Positions 1 to 9,044 of a stretch of DNA of 64,000 bases are shown one piece after another. The DNA lies in the NCBI RefSeq assembly GCF_000576555.1, contig NZ_CP007144.1:235299-299298 (forward strand), in the 5' to 3' direction. Both the position numbers and the translations under genes were made by a program. The notes below the pieces were generated by a model. The model was not told the origin of the DNA. It did no database searches and saw only the letters and a list, made by a program, of their open reading frames with translations. The DNA is from Hymenobacter swuensis DY53 (GTDB lineage: Bacteria > Bacteroidota > Bacteroidia > Cytophagales > Hymenobacteraceae). Positions within the stretch are counted from its first letter, which is position 1. Every line of letters begins with the position of its first letter.

Positions 1-98
1 AACTAACAAAGTGAAGAGTTGAGCTAAATAGTATGGAGAGCTGCTTTTACTTGCCTCGATTTTCCCGTTTTTACACGTGTATAATGGATCTAAAACAC

Positions 99-136
99 AA
101 AAGGCCTGCTTCCCACATGAGGGTAGCCGGCCTTTT
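99..136. terminator. Bidirectional hairpin terminator
   Basis: A 16-base arm (99-114) pairs imperfectly with 121-136. The outer AAAAGGCC/GGCCTTTT pairs are perfect, giving a stem with A-rich and T-rich flanks on either strand. It probably terminates transcription entering from outside the window or from the minus-strand integrase. Confidence 0.5.
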
Positions 137-223
137 CTTAGCCTTTCATCAGGCGGATCAATGCTATTTATACCGCTTTTGCGTATAGCGAAGCAGTATT
201 TAGTGCCTTTTGGCAGTCAATCT

Positions 224-250
224 GAGTACCAAGAGCCGGGGTCGAACTTA
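224..250 (-). other. Possible tRNA 3'-end fragment (attachment-site remnant)
   Basis: Read on the minus strand, this stretch contains GTTCGACCCCGGCTC, which resembles a T-loop followed by an acceptor strand. It lies just downstream of the integrase gene, where integrative elements often carry a duplicated tRNA end. No complete tRNA folds here and no second copy was noticed in the window, so this is weak. Confidence 0.2.
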
Positions 251-278
251 TGCTCTTATGTATTGTGAATAATATTAT

Positions 279-1247
279 TTAAAGGCCTAGCTCTTTGGCC
301 GAATTATGCTGCCGCACATTATCGAGGCGGGTATAGCGGCGAATCATGGCACTGGTCTTGTGCTTGGTCTGATTCATCACCTTACTGTCATCGGCACCGT
401 TCAGCTTGGACACCGTGACGAACGAGGCCCGAAGCGAGTGAGCCGTGAACTGACTGCCCAGGTACTGCTGCACGATTAGATTCGTGTACTTGGTAGTCAT
501 GCGCCGGCTAGTTACCTGATTGTTCTTACGCAGCGACACAAACACCGGCCCCTCGGTACGCTCCAAAACTCGAAGCCAGGCCTGCAGGGAACGAATCGGA
601 CATACCGCCGAATCCGGCGAATAAAAAATAGCCTTTTCCTCGGCCTGACCCAGCTGGTTGGTTTTACTCTGCGGCAGCGTCACCACCAGGCCATCCTCAT
701 CAAACGCCAGGTCTTCAATGTTCAGCGCCTCGAGCTCGGAGCGGCGAAACGCCCCCGTAAAGCCCAGCAGCAGCAGCGCCCGGTTGCGCAGCCCCGCCGG
801 CACCGTGACATCAATACTGCGTATAATACGCTTAAAACTCTCCAGCGAAAACGCGGGCGCCTGCTTTTGCCTTGTCTTAATCTCCCGGGCAATGCCCTTG
901 AGCAGCACCTTAATTTTCTTGTCCGCCGTGGGCGACTCGACGCCCGCCAACTCATGCGCCTTCGCAACGGCGGCCGCGTGCCGCTCAATCGTCGCAAACT
1001 TTTTCCCGGCATCCGCCAGCTCCGTCAGAAATCCCACCAGCGCCTCGACCGGCGCGGGCAAGGCCGCGAGCTGATGCAGCCCGCACCAGGCGGCAAACCG
1101 TTTCCAGTCCCCGGCGTAGGCGCGCACCGTGTTGGCCGCCCCGCGCAGGCCGGACTCCACGTAGCGTTGGGTGGATTTGACCAGGTGCGCCGGCACCTGG
1201 ACGGCGGGCGGAGACGAAGCGGCGGGCAGCTGACTTTCGGTAGCCAT
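279..1247 (-). CDS. Tyrosine recombinase / site-specific integrase
   Basis: This is a 322-aa phage-integrase-type recombinase acting on DNA. An N-terminal SAM-like core-binding domain (about 20-125) precedes the catalytic domain. Candidate active-site residues are the R of GAFRRSEL, K of SKTNQ, HSLR (HxxR), the H of TKHKTS, and Y of RRYTRLD. The ATG at 1247 is preceded by a TATATA-rich tract. The gene is closely related to the integrase at 4932-5966 (the last ~40 residues are nearly identical), but lies on the opposite strand and outside the left transposon end at 1367. It is either an independent mobile element or a decayed flank. Confidence 0.9.
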   Translation of the reverse strand: MATESQLPAASSPPAVQVPAHLVKSTQRYVESGLRGAANTVRAYAGDWKRFAAWCGLHQLAALPAPVEALVGFLTELADAGKKFATIERHAAAVAKAHELAGVESPTADKKIKVLLKGIAREIKTRQKQAPAFSLESFKRIIRSIDVTVPAGLRNRALLLLGFTGAFRRSELEALNIEDLAFDEDGLVVTLPQSKTNQLGQAEEKAIFYSPDSAVCPIRSLQAWLRVLERTEGPVFVSLRKNNQVTSRRMTTKYTNLIVQQYLGSQFTAHSLRASFVTVSKLNGADDSKVMNQTKHKTSAMIRRYTRLDNVRQHNSAKELGL

Positions 1248-1366
1248 ATATATAAGGAGTAGCAGAGCGAAAAGTAACGACTTTTCCGCTCACTAAGATA
1301 AGGAACGATAAGAGAATGTTATCAGTCCTTATGATTTTGCTTTCTCATTGGTTATACCAGTCCACC

Positions 1367-1396
1367 TGTAAAATGCCAAAGTGGATGACTGTATTT
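1367..1396 (+). repeat. Left terminal inverted repeat of the transposon
   Basis: This 30-bp repeat matches the inverted sequence at 41229-41258 with five mismatches. It begins with TGT and contains the first 13-bp unit, AAAGTGGATGACT, at offset 11. The equivalent unit at the right end has the same offset. Confidence 0.65.
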
Positions 1397-1497
1397 CAAA
1401 GTAAATGACTATTTAAGTCAAAGTGAATGAGTAAATATCCCACAGTTAATGAACAAGAAATACTCAAAGTGGATGACTATCTTTTGAGTAAATGGCT
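1378..1497 (+). repeat. Array of ~13-bp direct repeats (transposase-binding-site-like)
   Basis: Units resembling AAAGTGGATGACT start at 1378, 1398, 1420, 1466 and 1486, with a degenerate one near 1442. The spacing of 20-24 bp is about two helical turns, so the units would lie on one face of the DNA. Multiple phased sites at each end are typical of TnsB-type transposases. The last unit overlaps the first possible ATG of the next gene, which argues that the true start of that gene is further in. Confidence 0.6.
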
Positions 1498-3364
1498 TTC
1501 CTTCAAGCCACTTCTATCAAATGCGGTATGGCAAATTCCTCTACGGCGTCGCTTGGTACTACCTTGCCAACATTGGCCCCAGGCCAATTCTATGAATTAA
1601 TAGAAGCAGGGAGCTTAAGACCCGCTTCACTGCAGGGTGAATCGTATACTGTTCAAGCGCGTTTCCTTGCTTGTACTCACTTAGCGGATGGCACTGTTTC
1701 TTCACAAGCACATCCGATCGAATGTGACGTGGATATGTATCGGGCCGGTCTGCTTATTCCCGGCAGTCGTTGGTCGGCTGATGGCCATTTACTTGCTCTG
1801 CAGAAAGCGACACCCGAGGAAAATCATCGTCATTTGTCGATAGATGCCGGTCGTCAGCTAGCACGAAAACTTCACCATGTATTTCCCTCGTCCCCACGGC
1901 CCAGCCAGCTGAAACACTATAGGCTTCACGGCTGGTATCTAGTAATCGATACGGCGGAAGAGCAAGTCTTGATCCCCTGTTTCGAGCTAGCTCGCGTATA
2001 TTATTATAGCACAGGAAAACGGATTATCAGTTTTTTTCCTATCCCGATTAGCACTGAATCGCATCTGTTGGCCTCTTGCCTCCCCCCAAGATACGTATGA
2101 ACAGTCAGCTCACTTCTGTATTGCCGCACAGAGGATGTATAGTGGAGAAATACGACTGTTTGCGGAGATGCTGTTCAATCCACACTGTTACCAAACGATT
2201 CGGCGCGCCCACGCGCGCTTAGCTCAGGAATGGTCCGAGCAACGTCTGCAGCCACTCAAACCGGCACCGTGGTTGCGTTTGGATTGGTGTTTTGGGAGAA
2301 CTATATCTGTTCGGGCCAAAGGGCATGCGTTTACGTGGCAAGGGAAAGCCTATTTTCTCGTCCAATCGTTGGAGTCGGGCGAAAATTGGTTTTGTTACAA
2401 GCGGGTTATCTACCATGGCTTGCGGTACTCGATACATATATTGGATAAAAATCCCTTTCCAGAAACGGTATCCGTAAACCCGATTGTACAACGCTTACTG
2501 CCAGGGTATGGCGCATCCAAGGAGGAGCAGTTGGCGATTGAGAAGGCGATTAGTGGGTCTCGCACACAATATAATTCGGAGTTTCCTCCTATCTATCGTG
2601 GATTTCACTGGGGTGTGGTAGAGCCAGAAAAACGAGTTAACATTCCGTACCCGACCCTAGAATCTATTGGGCCCTATCTATGGGAATCATGTCCCGGGTA
2701 CAAGGACACCACCGATTCTGGTTCACGCTCTTCATTGGCCACTGAAGAACCAGTATTTGGTCAATTGCTCGCTAAGTTGGCTCAGTTGGTGGACCGCATC
2801 CAGCCCATAGAAGTTAATAACCCGGACCAAATTCATGGGCGAGGTTTAAGTAGTTTCCCGTTGGGGTCACTGCCTTCTGTGCTAACCCATTTACCCTCCA
2901 GACGTCTCCGTCCAATCGGTATCGCACAAGTACAACGAGGTGGAGGTTTCTACTACCTTATATATATGAGTTTCCAGAAGCGAATAATTCTCCTGTATGA
3001 TCGGCAACTCTGCGCGATGTCTGAAGAAGAGTTGGCGGAGTTTCTATACACGTATAGTTATAGCCCAGATTACTGGCAGGAAGAAGAGGAAGAACGATTT
3101 TCGATTGGGGAAATCATAGGCACAAACATTCGTCGCCCGTTGGCTTCTCCTGCAGAACTTTGTGCGTGGTGTCTCCTTAAAATGAAGGAAGGCATACGGC
3201 TGTGGAATGCATACAAGTTGTTAGCCGTCAACTCTGGAAAAATTTCTCTTCAGAAGCATTTTGATGATCATGAGGAGAACCTGTTCTATATCGCATCAAG
3301 ACTGCTACGCAAAGGACAAGTCAGATTTGCTGGAGACAAAATGCTCGAACGCCCCTTGCGCTAG
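1492..3364 (+). pseudogene. TnsE-like transposition/target-selection protein, split by a frameshift
   Basis: Two frames (1492-2100, 202 aa; 2135-3364, 409 aa) appear to be one ~620-aa gene. The downstream frame stays open back past the C6 run at 2082-2087, and removing one C would join ...CLPP to QDTYEQSAHFC. The N-terminal part has PCFELARVYYY, which resembles the ELARSLF segment of Tn7 TnsE. The C-terminal part has LPSRRLRPIGIAQVQRGGGF, like the TnsE C-terminal core. This similarity is recalled, not searched. The position next to the left end fits a transposition gene. ATG 1528 is a plausible alternative start, clear of the repeat array. The break could be a real mutation, a sequencing error in the homopolymer, or a +1 frameshift. 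Confidence 0.5.
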
Positions 3365-3529
3365 CACACTTCTATTTTATAGCACCCCAATCAGTTGTGA
3401 TTTAATTAATTCGCTACTTATTTAGATATTTCTAATAAATATCACTTAATAGGATAAAGTAAAATTATTCCGATATTAGGTTTCATAGTGTGCGATTATG
3501 ATACCTTATTTATATCTTCGAGTGGAGCA

Positions 3530-3568
3530 CCATATATATAAGGAGTTGGCTGCTGTCTCCTTTATATA
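3530..3568. repeat. AT-rich hairpin containing a 17-bp repeat shared with the integrase start
   Basis: CCATATATATAAGGAGT at 3530-3546 is identical to 1244-1260, which overlaps the start codon of the first integrase. Here it also forms one arm of a near-palindrome (TATATAAGGAG with CTCCTTTATATA at 3557-3568). It lies about 55 bp upstream of the Schlafen-like gene and may be a promoter/operator or a recombination scar. Confidence 0.4.
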
Positions 3569-3624
3569 ATAGTGGATACTACTAAACCGACCAGTACTCA
3601 GTCGGTCGCATTCTATTACTGTCC

Positions 3625-4872
3625 ATGACTATTCAAGAGATCATTCTTCACGAAGCGGAAAGTACGGCCGTCGATTTCAAGGCGACAGCCTATAAGCCAG
3701 CCTCCAACCCCGAGTTCATTAAAGATGTGCTGGCCATGGCCAACGCCCAAGTGTCGGGGGATAGATATCTGATTGTAGGCGTCAAACACTATCCGGACAA
3801 TACGAGGGAAATACTTGGCGTGCCACCGGAGGATCAACTAGATGATGCCAGTTATCACAAAGCTATTCTGGAGAACATTGAGCCCGAAATTCCTTTTGCT
3901 TACTCCTACATTGAGGTAAAAGGGAAAGCGGTCGGCGTCTTCCGCATATTCGGCACGGACGACCCGCCGTACATGATGCGGAAAGATTCCGCCGGCCTGA
4001 AAATCGGGCATGCTGTTATCCGGAAAGGAACCTCGACGTTCAATCTCCGGCGAGCGGACATTGACCGGATGTTTGCCCAGCGGCAGGCGGCTGACCCGTT
4101 TGCGGGAAAGATTGAGGTACAGTTAGTGGTCGATGATCAGAAAGTGACTTCCGCGCCTACGTGCTCGGAGGCTATCTTCCCCTCTGAAGTGGCCCGCCAA
4201 AAGATTACCTCCATTCTCGCCGAAAAACGGGAAAAGTTGCAGCAGCAGGAAGCGGAGCAGCGTCGTCAGCGGCAGGCAACAGAGAATTGGAACAACTCTC
4301 CCTTACTGAAAGCGATGGAGCAGCTACAGTTACCGAAGGGACTTGGCTTATCTAATCTGAGTATAACAGGTGCACGGGGAGGCTCCCGATACGAGGACCG
4401 AAGTATCGAGGAACTGGAAAAGAACCTATTGCATGTCAAAAGCGCGTACCGGGAGCACGATCTGTATGCCAAATTTGAGGAGCAGGCACACCAGCTAAAC
4501 TTTGTTCTGCTCAATAACAGCGAACAGTACGTGGAAGATTGTTCGCTGACGGTCAGGCTACATAACGATGCTGGAATTAGCATTGCCACGAAAATCATAG
4601 ATCGACCGGAAGCGCAATCATCTTATTCCACCGCTACAGCCCATTTTCTGCAGATGAGGTATCCTCACGTGCAGGAGGATGCCGGCGAGTATCTGATCCA
4701 GGAAAGCATTAAAAGCTTAAAGCACGGAGTCGAAAACTACGCCTTTCAAGAGCCGTTGCGCGTGTTTGTGCCGCACCAGGCCTCGGGCCGGCAATTGCAT
4801 TTTCACTTAACCTTGACCGCTAAGAATTTGCGAAAGCCAGTGACTAAAGAGGTCATTCTGGCTATTAGGTAA
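3625..4872 (+). CDS. AlbA_2/Schlafen-type ATP-binding domain protein
   Basis: The protein has 415 aa. Its N-terminal ~150 residues carry the AlbA_2/Schlafen pattern: an early ESTAVDFK motif, then IKDVLAMANA and YLIVGVK, closing with a GHAVIRKGTSTF strand. This domain occurs in nucleic-acid-binding or nuclease-like proteins and in many mobile-element cargo genes. Residues ~190-215 are a charged, glutamine-rich coiled coil. The C-terminal half is not recognised but contains repeated beta-strand-like segments. It is a single gene with its own upstream AT-rich region. A role in defence or regulation is inference from context only. Confidence 0.7.
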   Translation: MTIQEIILHEAESTAVDFKATAYKPASNPEFIKDVLAMANAQVSGDRYLIVGVKHYPDNTREILGVPPEDQLDDASYHKAILENIEPEIPFAYSYIEVKGKAVGVFRIFGTDDPPYMMRKDSAGLKIGHAVIRKGTSTFNLRRADIDRMFAQRQAADPFAGKIEVQLVVDDQKVTSAPTCSEAIFPSEVARQKITSILAEKREKLQQQEAEQRRQRQATENWNNSPLLKAMEQLQLPKGLGLSNLSITGARGGSRYEDRSIEELEKNLLHVKSAYREHDLYAKFEEQAHQLNFVLLNNSEQYVEDCSLTVRLHNDAGISIATKIIDRPEAQSSYSTATAHFLQMRYPHVQEDAGEYLIQESIKSLKHGVENYAFQEPLRVFVPHQASGRQLHFHLTLTAKNLRKPVTKEVILAIR

Positions 4873-4931
4873 AAGCTCGTACTCACTCATGCAACATCAT
4901 TGAATCGCGAAGCGCCCGCTTACCTGCTTGT

Positions 4932-5966
4932 GTGATGACTGGCGCAATCATGCCCATACCTCTTTTCATCATCCCGCCAACCACTTTACCTGCCTACATG
5001 TTACCTGACCAGACTCAGCCCCAAAGCCCTGTTATCCACCGTCACTTACACGACTACGCGGAGGAAGGAGCACGGTATTTCAGCCGGGCTGAACAAGGAG
5101 CAGTCAATACGAAGGAAGCCTACTCGGGTAACTGGAAGCGCTTCTTGCACTGGTGTCAGGAATGTGACCTGGTACCCCTACCAGCGGCTTCGCAAACGGT
5201 AGCTGGGTTTCTTATTCACTTGGCGCGGGATAAGAAAGTCTCGACTATCAAGCAGCATTTGGCGGCCATCAGTAAAGCGCATGACTTAGCAGGGCATCCC
5301 TCACCGGGCGAGGACAAGAAAATCAAAAAGCTGCTAGAGGGTATCAGTAAAGAAAATGGCGTTCGGGTGAAACAGGCGCCTGCCTTTACGCTCGATCATT
5401 TGAAACGAGCCATTCACGCGATCGACTTAAGCCGACCGGCCGGTGTGCGGGACCGGGCGTTGCTGTTGCTGGGGTTTGTGGGCGCCTTCCGCCGGCAGGA
5501 GCTAACCAGTCTGAACATGGAAGACTTGCAGGTGGAGGAGGGCCACATCATCGTGCACTTGGCTCGCAGTAAAACCAACCAACAGGGCGAGGCGGAAGAA
5601 AAAGCGGTGTTCTTTTACCCGGATCGACGCACCTGCCCGGTTCGCGCCTTAAAGGATTGGCTGCAGCTGCTGCAGGAACATGGCTACACTAGCGGCCCCT
5701 TATTTCGTTCCTTCTACAAAGGTCAGCGTCTGAGCAACCGCCGGCTTACCCCAATTCGGCTGAATATACTGGTGCAAATGCACCTCGGTGAGAAATACAG
5801 TGCTCACTCTCTGCGAGCCTCTTTTGTGACTATTTCGAAGTTGAACGGCGCTGATGACAGCGAAGTTATGAATCAAACCAAACATAAGACCAGTGCAATG
5901 ATTCGCCGCTATACTCGGCTAGATAATGTACTGCAGCACAATTCGGCTAAGAAACTGGGACTTTAA
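4932..5966 (+). CDS. Tyrosine recombinase / site-specific integrase (second copy)
   Basis: This 344-aa paralog of the 279-1247 integrase has the same candidate catalytic residues: R in GAFRRQEL, K in SKTNQ, HSLR, TKHKTS and RRYTRLD. The C-terminal stretch covering HSLRASFVT to the end is almost identical between the two. The longest frame begins with GTG then ATG (4935); ATG 4950 is another candidate. It lies inside the transposon, just after the Schlafen-like gene, and may come from an element that landed within it. Confidence 0.9.
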   Translation: MMTGAIMPIPLFIIPPTTLPAYMLPDQTQPQSPVIHRHLHDYAEEGARYFSRAEQGAVNTKEAYSGNWKRFLHWCQECDLVPLPAASQTVAGFLIHLARDKKVSTIKQHLAAISKAHDLAGHPSPGEDKKIKKLLEGISKENGVRVKQAPAFTLDHLKRAIHAIDLSRPAGVRDRALLLLGFVGAFRRQELTSLNMEDLQVEEGHIIVHLARSKTNQQGEAEEKAVFFYPDRRTCPVRALKDWLQLLQEHGYTSGPLFRSFYKGQRLSNRRLTPIRLNILVQMHLGEKYSAHSLRASFVTISKLNGADDSEVMNQTKHKTSAMIRRYTRLDNVLQHNSAKKLGL

Positions 5967-6128
5967 ATGATACAATCGAAGCCGTATTTTACCGCTACCC
6001 AAACTGTTTTACAGACTTACGAGAGGAGATGGAGTGAATGGTAGTGCTAAAGAGTGTGACCTATTTACTTAGTACCTCATATTTCAGATAGTGTAAGAAA
6101 GCAGGCTCAATGCTCCTAGTTAGGGCTG

Positions 6129-6710
6129 CTATGGGCATTTCTCATGCATATAGCAATTGATAAGCTCACGTACATAGTAGTAAGCTCGCTCTTTTGTGCG
6201 GCGAAACGCTAGCACACACAGACAGGCCACTGCCGCCGTGAGATACCACGAGTGGAATGCAAGCTGAACTAACGGTAAGCTTAGACATAAGCTCACGGAT
6301 AGATTGCGGGCAAAAGCATAAGCTTCCTGAAAGGTGGTGACCCGCGGCGGAGCTTTCTGATTAACAGTGCGGGCCAGTAGGTCGAACCATAAAGAGCGGT
6401 CAGCAAACTGCTCCGGAAAGGTTTGCTGCATATGTTGAATGAGGACAGGGAGACGGCTTAAGCGGTAGCGTCCCTCATACTGGTCCTGAATTAGGCGGGC
6501 ACTGGGGCGGCCACCCATAAATGTAAAGAGCATAGGCTCTATACTACTAGCCGTAGCATCGATGAAATAGCCGAGCAAGTACATGATGACCAGCGACAAG
6601 ACGTCGGTGAGCCGATCAGACTTAGGCACTAACTGTCCGAGCACTACTACGCAAAAAAGGATTCCGCCCGGCAGCAGCTTGGATAGGACGTCGTAAACGG
6701 AAAAATTCAT
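6129..6710 (-). CDS. Small membrane protein of the ubiquitin-like operon
   Basis: This 193-aa protein is not a family I recognise. Hydrophobic segments are visible at about 14-30, 38-52 and 135-165, the last probably a paired transmembrane hairpin, with a soluble middle region (about 60-130). Its ATG overlaps the TGA of the E2-E1-JAB gene (ATGA, 6707-6710), so it is translationally coupled and the last gene of a three-gene operon. As the only membrane protein there it is a candidate effector or membrane anchor; that is inference. Confidence 0.7.
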   Translation of the reverse strand: MNFSVYDVLSKLLPGGILFCVVVLGQLVPKSDRLTDVLSLVIMYLLGYFIDATASSIEPMLFTFMGGRPSARLIQDQYEGRYRLSRLPVLIQHMQQTFPEQFADRSLWFDLLARTVNQKAPPRVTTFQEAYAFARNLSVSLCLSLPLVQLAFHSWYLTAAVACLCVLAFRRTKERAYYYVRELINCYMHEKCP

Positions 6711-9043
6711 ACCGGGTCGGATAAGAAAGTAAGGTCAACTAGACAGTGCGGAGCACCAACAGGATGAACTGTGCACCGCCCACGGCCACTGCGTGAGAAA
6801 ATGAGCATCACGGGCTTGCTGGTGTGGTAGTTGAGTTGATAGGCAATGGCAGCAAGGCTGGTAAGATCTGTTTGGCTGGGGTTGTTGTTTTCGTTGGGGT
6901 GGCTGTGCCACTCTCCTACATACACGCGTCCGGCTTTCTCTTCATCAGCCAAAAACTGCTGGCAGTAGGCCACGTCCCGCTTAAACAGCGTAGTAGAATG
7001 CACCGCAGCTGGACCCGGGCCTGAAGCATTGAGGACCTGGATGGAGCCGTCGGGCTGAAGCTGGCCGGTAAGAATGCCCCCCGTCTCCGTGCCGGCGCGG
7101 CGGATCGTCTCCTCCTGCACAAATGAGTAGGTGGCTGCTTGGATGGCAACTGCGGTCGGCTTCAGGGCATTGCAGTACGAGCAATACTCATGCGGCGGAA
7201 GCTGACAGGTCTCTAGTACAAAGGGCAGCGCCTGGGTGGCTGGTCGGCCCGGCAGGGGCTCAGTGGCCCATATCCAGTGGTTGACAGGGCCCGGGTTTGG
7301 AGCTTGCAGATGATCGAGAATCAGCCTACTAGTAAGGGAAGATATAAGCTTTAAATCCGCTGCGCTGGCCGGGCGGATGGGATTATTACACTCATTACGG
7401 ATGGTGGGCAACCGCTCATCTTCAGGCACAGAAATAAAGTCCGGATGCTGCTCTCGTTTGTAAAGGGTCAGGCAATGAAAGCAAGCATCCTGCCCGGGAA
7501 TTACCCGGAAAATGCGGGCCATCTTACCACCCCGAAGAGCACGAGCATAGAAGATGGTCCGATCCAGATTTACGGCCTGTTCGTTCACAAATTCTTCGGC
7601 GTTATCGTCGGCGATAGTGCAGATACCAATGCCAGTTGGAAGTAAATACTTCGACAGTGGATCATTGAGGACATTGCCAATAACAGGGGTTGCCTTAACG
7701 AAGAAGTTGTGCAGCTTGACTAGATTCCACACGGCTGTGGCCTTTGGCAGTTCAACAAACGCGTAGCTGGCTAGGTGGCGCATAGAGTTGTGGGGGTGCA
7801 GTAGCTGGTTATCAACAAGCTGTAAAGACCCCACGCCGGCTTTGCCGAGACAATCGGCTACTTCGCTACCCAACGCACCGCATCCAATGACGGTGACTGC
7901 CTGTTGGCTGATGACGTCATATGCTACCCGGCCGGCATTGCGGGTGTGGTATTCTCTAGCCGTGAATGCCTCTATTGGACAAGCCTCAATGGAGAGAGCT
8001 ACCCACCGCTGGCGAAAAGGTGCGCCCTTGGGCAGCTGGAGCATTTCAGGCATTTCCAGTTTGAGCACCAGCCATTCCGGAGACCCTTTCCGATTGGTAA
8101 ACCGTAAGCCTACCAGTAACGGTTGCCTTGAGTCTGCTACTGCCGCTTTCAACTCGGAGCTAATTCGGGTAAGACCTTGGTCGGCGTCGCCCTCGCCTAA
8201 AAACGCAAGAAGATGCCCGGTATCGCGTATCACCGGGGGCTCCTCCACGACTTGCCACCAGTAACCCTCGAGCAACTTCAACTGCTTAGTGGCTTGCTGT
8301 GCTCTGGCTGGGTAACGGTACAGCAGATTAGGCGAGTTGATACTGTCTGGCATAAAATGCCAAAACGTTCCATCATCAGGTGGCATGGGCGCCCCATCAA
8401 CCAAGATACCTGCCCCAATGAAAAGTCGCTCATGGACAAGGGTTTTGCGAGGCTCCTGCAGCAGAGGGGTGAAGTACATGCGCCCTTGCTGGCCTACAGT
8501 AGTGAAGTAGGTTTCGGTGAGCAGTATGCGCATGGCTGCCTTCCCCGGAAAGTGGGCATATAGCTCAACCTCCTTACTCTCGGGTAGAGGTGTACCTAGC
8601 TCGAGGGCTTTGAGCCACTGCACGACGCGGTTGATGATGCTGTGCGCCTCGAATGTTTCGGCACCTAGCTGCTCAACGTTGTCTTGCTCTAACAAACACA
8701 GGCTGCCATTGGAATTCTGATGGCGCTGATAAACCAGGCGTTTGATTTTGCTCAAACTGGCGGTAATCGTGGCAAAGCTGCTAGCCGCTAGCCGGGTGAC
8801 TTCCTGCTCGGTTAGCTCCCGTTCCAGCAGAAAGACCGTGGGCAGGGCAAAGGGTGTAGAATCGGGATAAAGAAAAGCCGCTGGATAGCGGCTTGCTTTA
8901 CCATTCAGGCGGAGCAGCAGGGTTCCGGCAGAAAGTAACACCTGATTGCAGGCGATGCCAACTTGCCGGTAGTCTCCGTGGCTGCTGAGTTGATGAATCT
9001 CGCGGTGAAGAATGAAAGGATGCCGCTCAAACCACTTGCTCAT
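6707..9043 (-). CDS. E2-E1-JAB triple-domain ubiquitin-like conjugation/deconjugation protein
   Basis: With the start set at ATG 9043 (one base after the upstream stop) the protein has 778 aa. Residues ~30-150 look like an E2 fold: YPAAFLYPD..PFALP followed by GSLCLLE, with candidate catalytic Cys116, then a conserved WLKA helix. Residues ~370-590 are a ThiF/E1 adenylation domain with VIGCGALGSE (G387-G392) and LVDNQLLHPHN, plus two CxxC pairs (521/524 and 621/624) that could bind zinc. C552 in ECNNP is a candidate E1 cysteine. Residues ~630-778 are a JAB/JAMM isopeptidase: E653, H713-S-H715-P and S723..D726 complete the EXnHxHPx(n)SxxD set. E2/E1 and JAB are separate Cap2 and Cap3 proteins in type II CBASS. 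Prokaryotic E2-E1-JAB fusions beside MBL proteins have been described by genome analysis (Iyer, Burroughs and Aravind). No CD-NTase gene is present. Confidence 0.85.
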   Translation of the reverse strand: MSKWFERHPFILHREIHQLSSHGDYRQVGIACNQVLLSAGTLLLRLNGKASRYPAAFLYPDSTPFALPTVFLLERELTEQEVTRLAASSFATITASLSKIKRLVYQRHQNSNGSLCLLEQDNVEQLGAETFEAHSIINRVVQWLKALELGTPLPESKEVELYAHFPGKAAMRILLTETYFTTVGQQGRMYFTPLLQEPRKTLVHERLFIGAGILVDGAPMPPDDGTFWHFMPDSINSPNLLYRYPARAQQATKQLKLLEGYWWQVVEEPPVIRDTGHLLAFLGEGDADQGLTRISSELKAAVADSRQPLLVGLRFTNRKGSPEWLVLKLEMPEMLQLPKGAPFRQRWVALSIEACPIEAFTAREYHTRNAGRVAYDVISQQAVTVIGCGALGSEVADCLGKAGVGSLQLVDNQLLHPHNSMRHLASYAFVELPKATAVWNLVKLHNFFVKATPVIGNVLNDPLSKYLLPTGIGICTIADDNAEEFVNEQAVNLDRTIFYARALRGGKMARIFRVIPGQDACFHCLTLYKREQHPDFISVPEDERLPTIRNECNNPIRPASAADLKLISSLTSRLILDHLQAPNPGPVNHWIWATEPLPGRPATQALPFVLETCQLPPHEYCSYCNALKPTAVAIQAATYSFVQEETIRRAGTETGGILTGQLQPDGSIQVLNASGPGPAAVHSTTLFKRDVAYCQQFLADEEKAGRVYVGEWHSHPNENNNPSQTDLTSLAAIAYQLNYHTSKPVMLIFSRSGRGRCTVHPVGAPHCLVDLTFLSDPV

Positions 9044-9044
9044 A

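Noticed and set aside
77..268. 63-codon frame at the left edge
   Set aside because: It spans a hairpin terminator and a possible tRNA fragment, and shows no coding features.
1378..1497. CRISPR array
   Set aside because: The repeats are only ~13 bp, imperfect, and separated by 7-11 bp; no cas genes are present. Transposase sites explain them better.
6707..9043. Type II CBASS operon
   Set aside because: E1, E2 and JAB domains fit, but there is no CD-NTase gene nearby and the three domains are in one chain. The MBL partner points to a different system.
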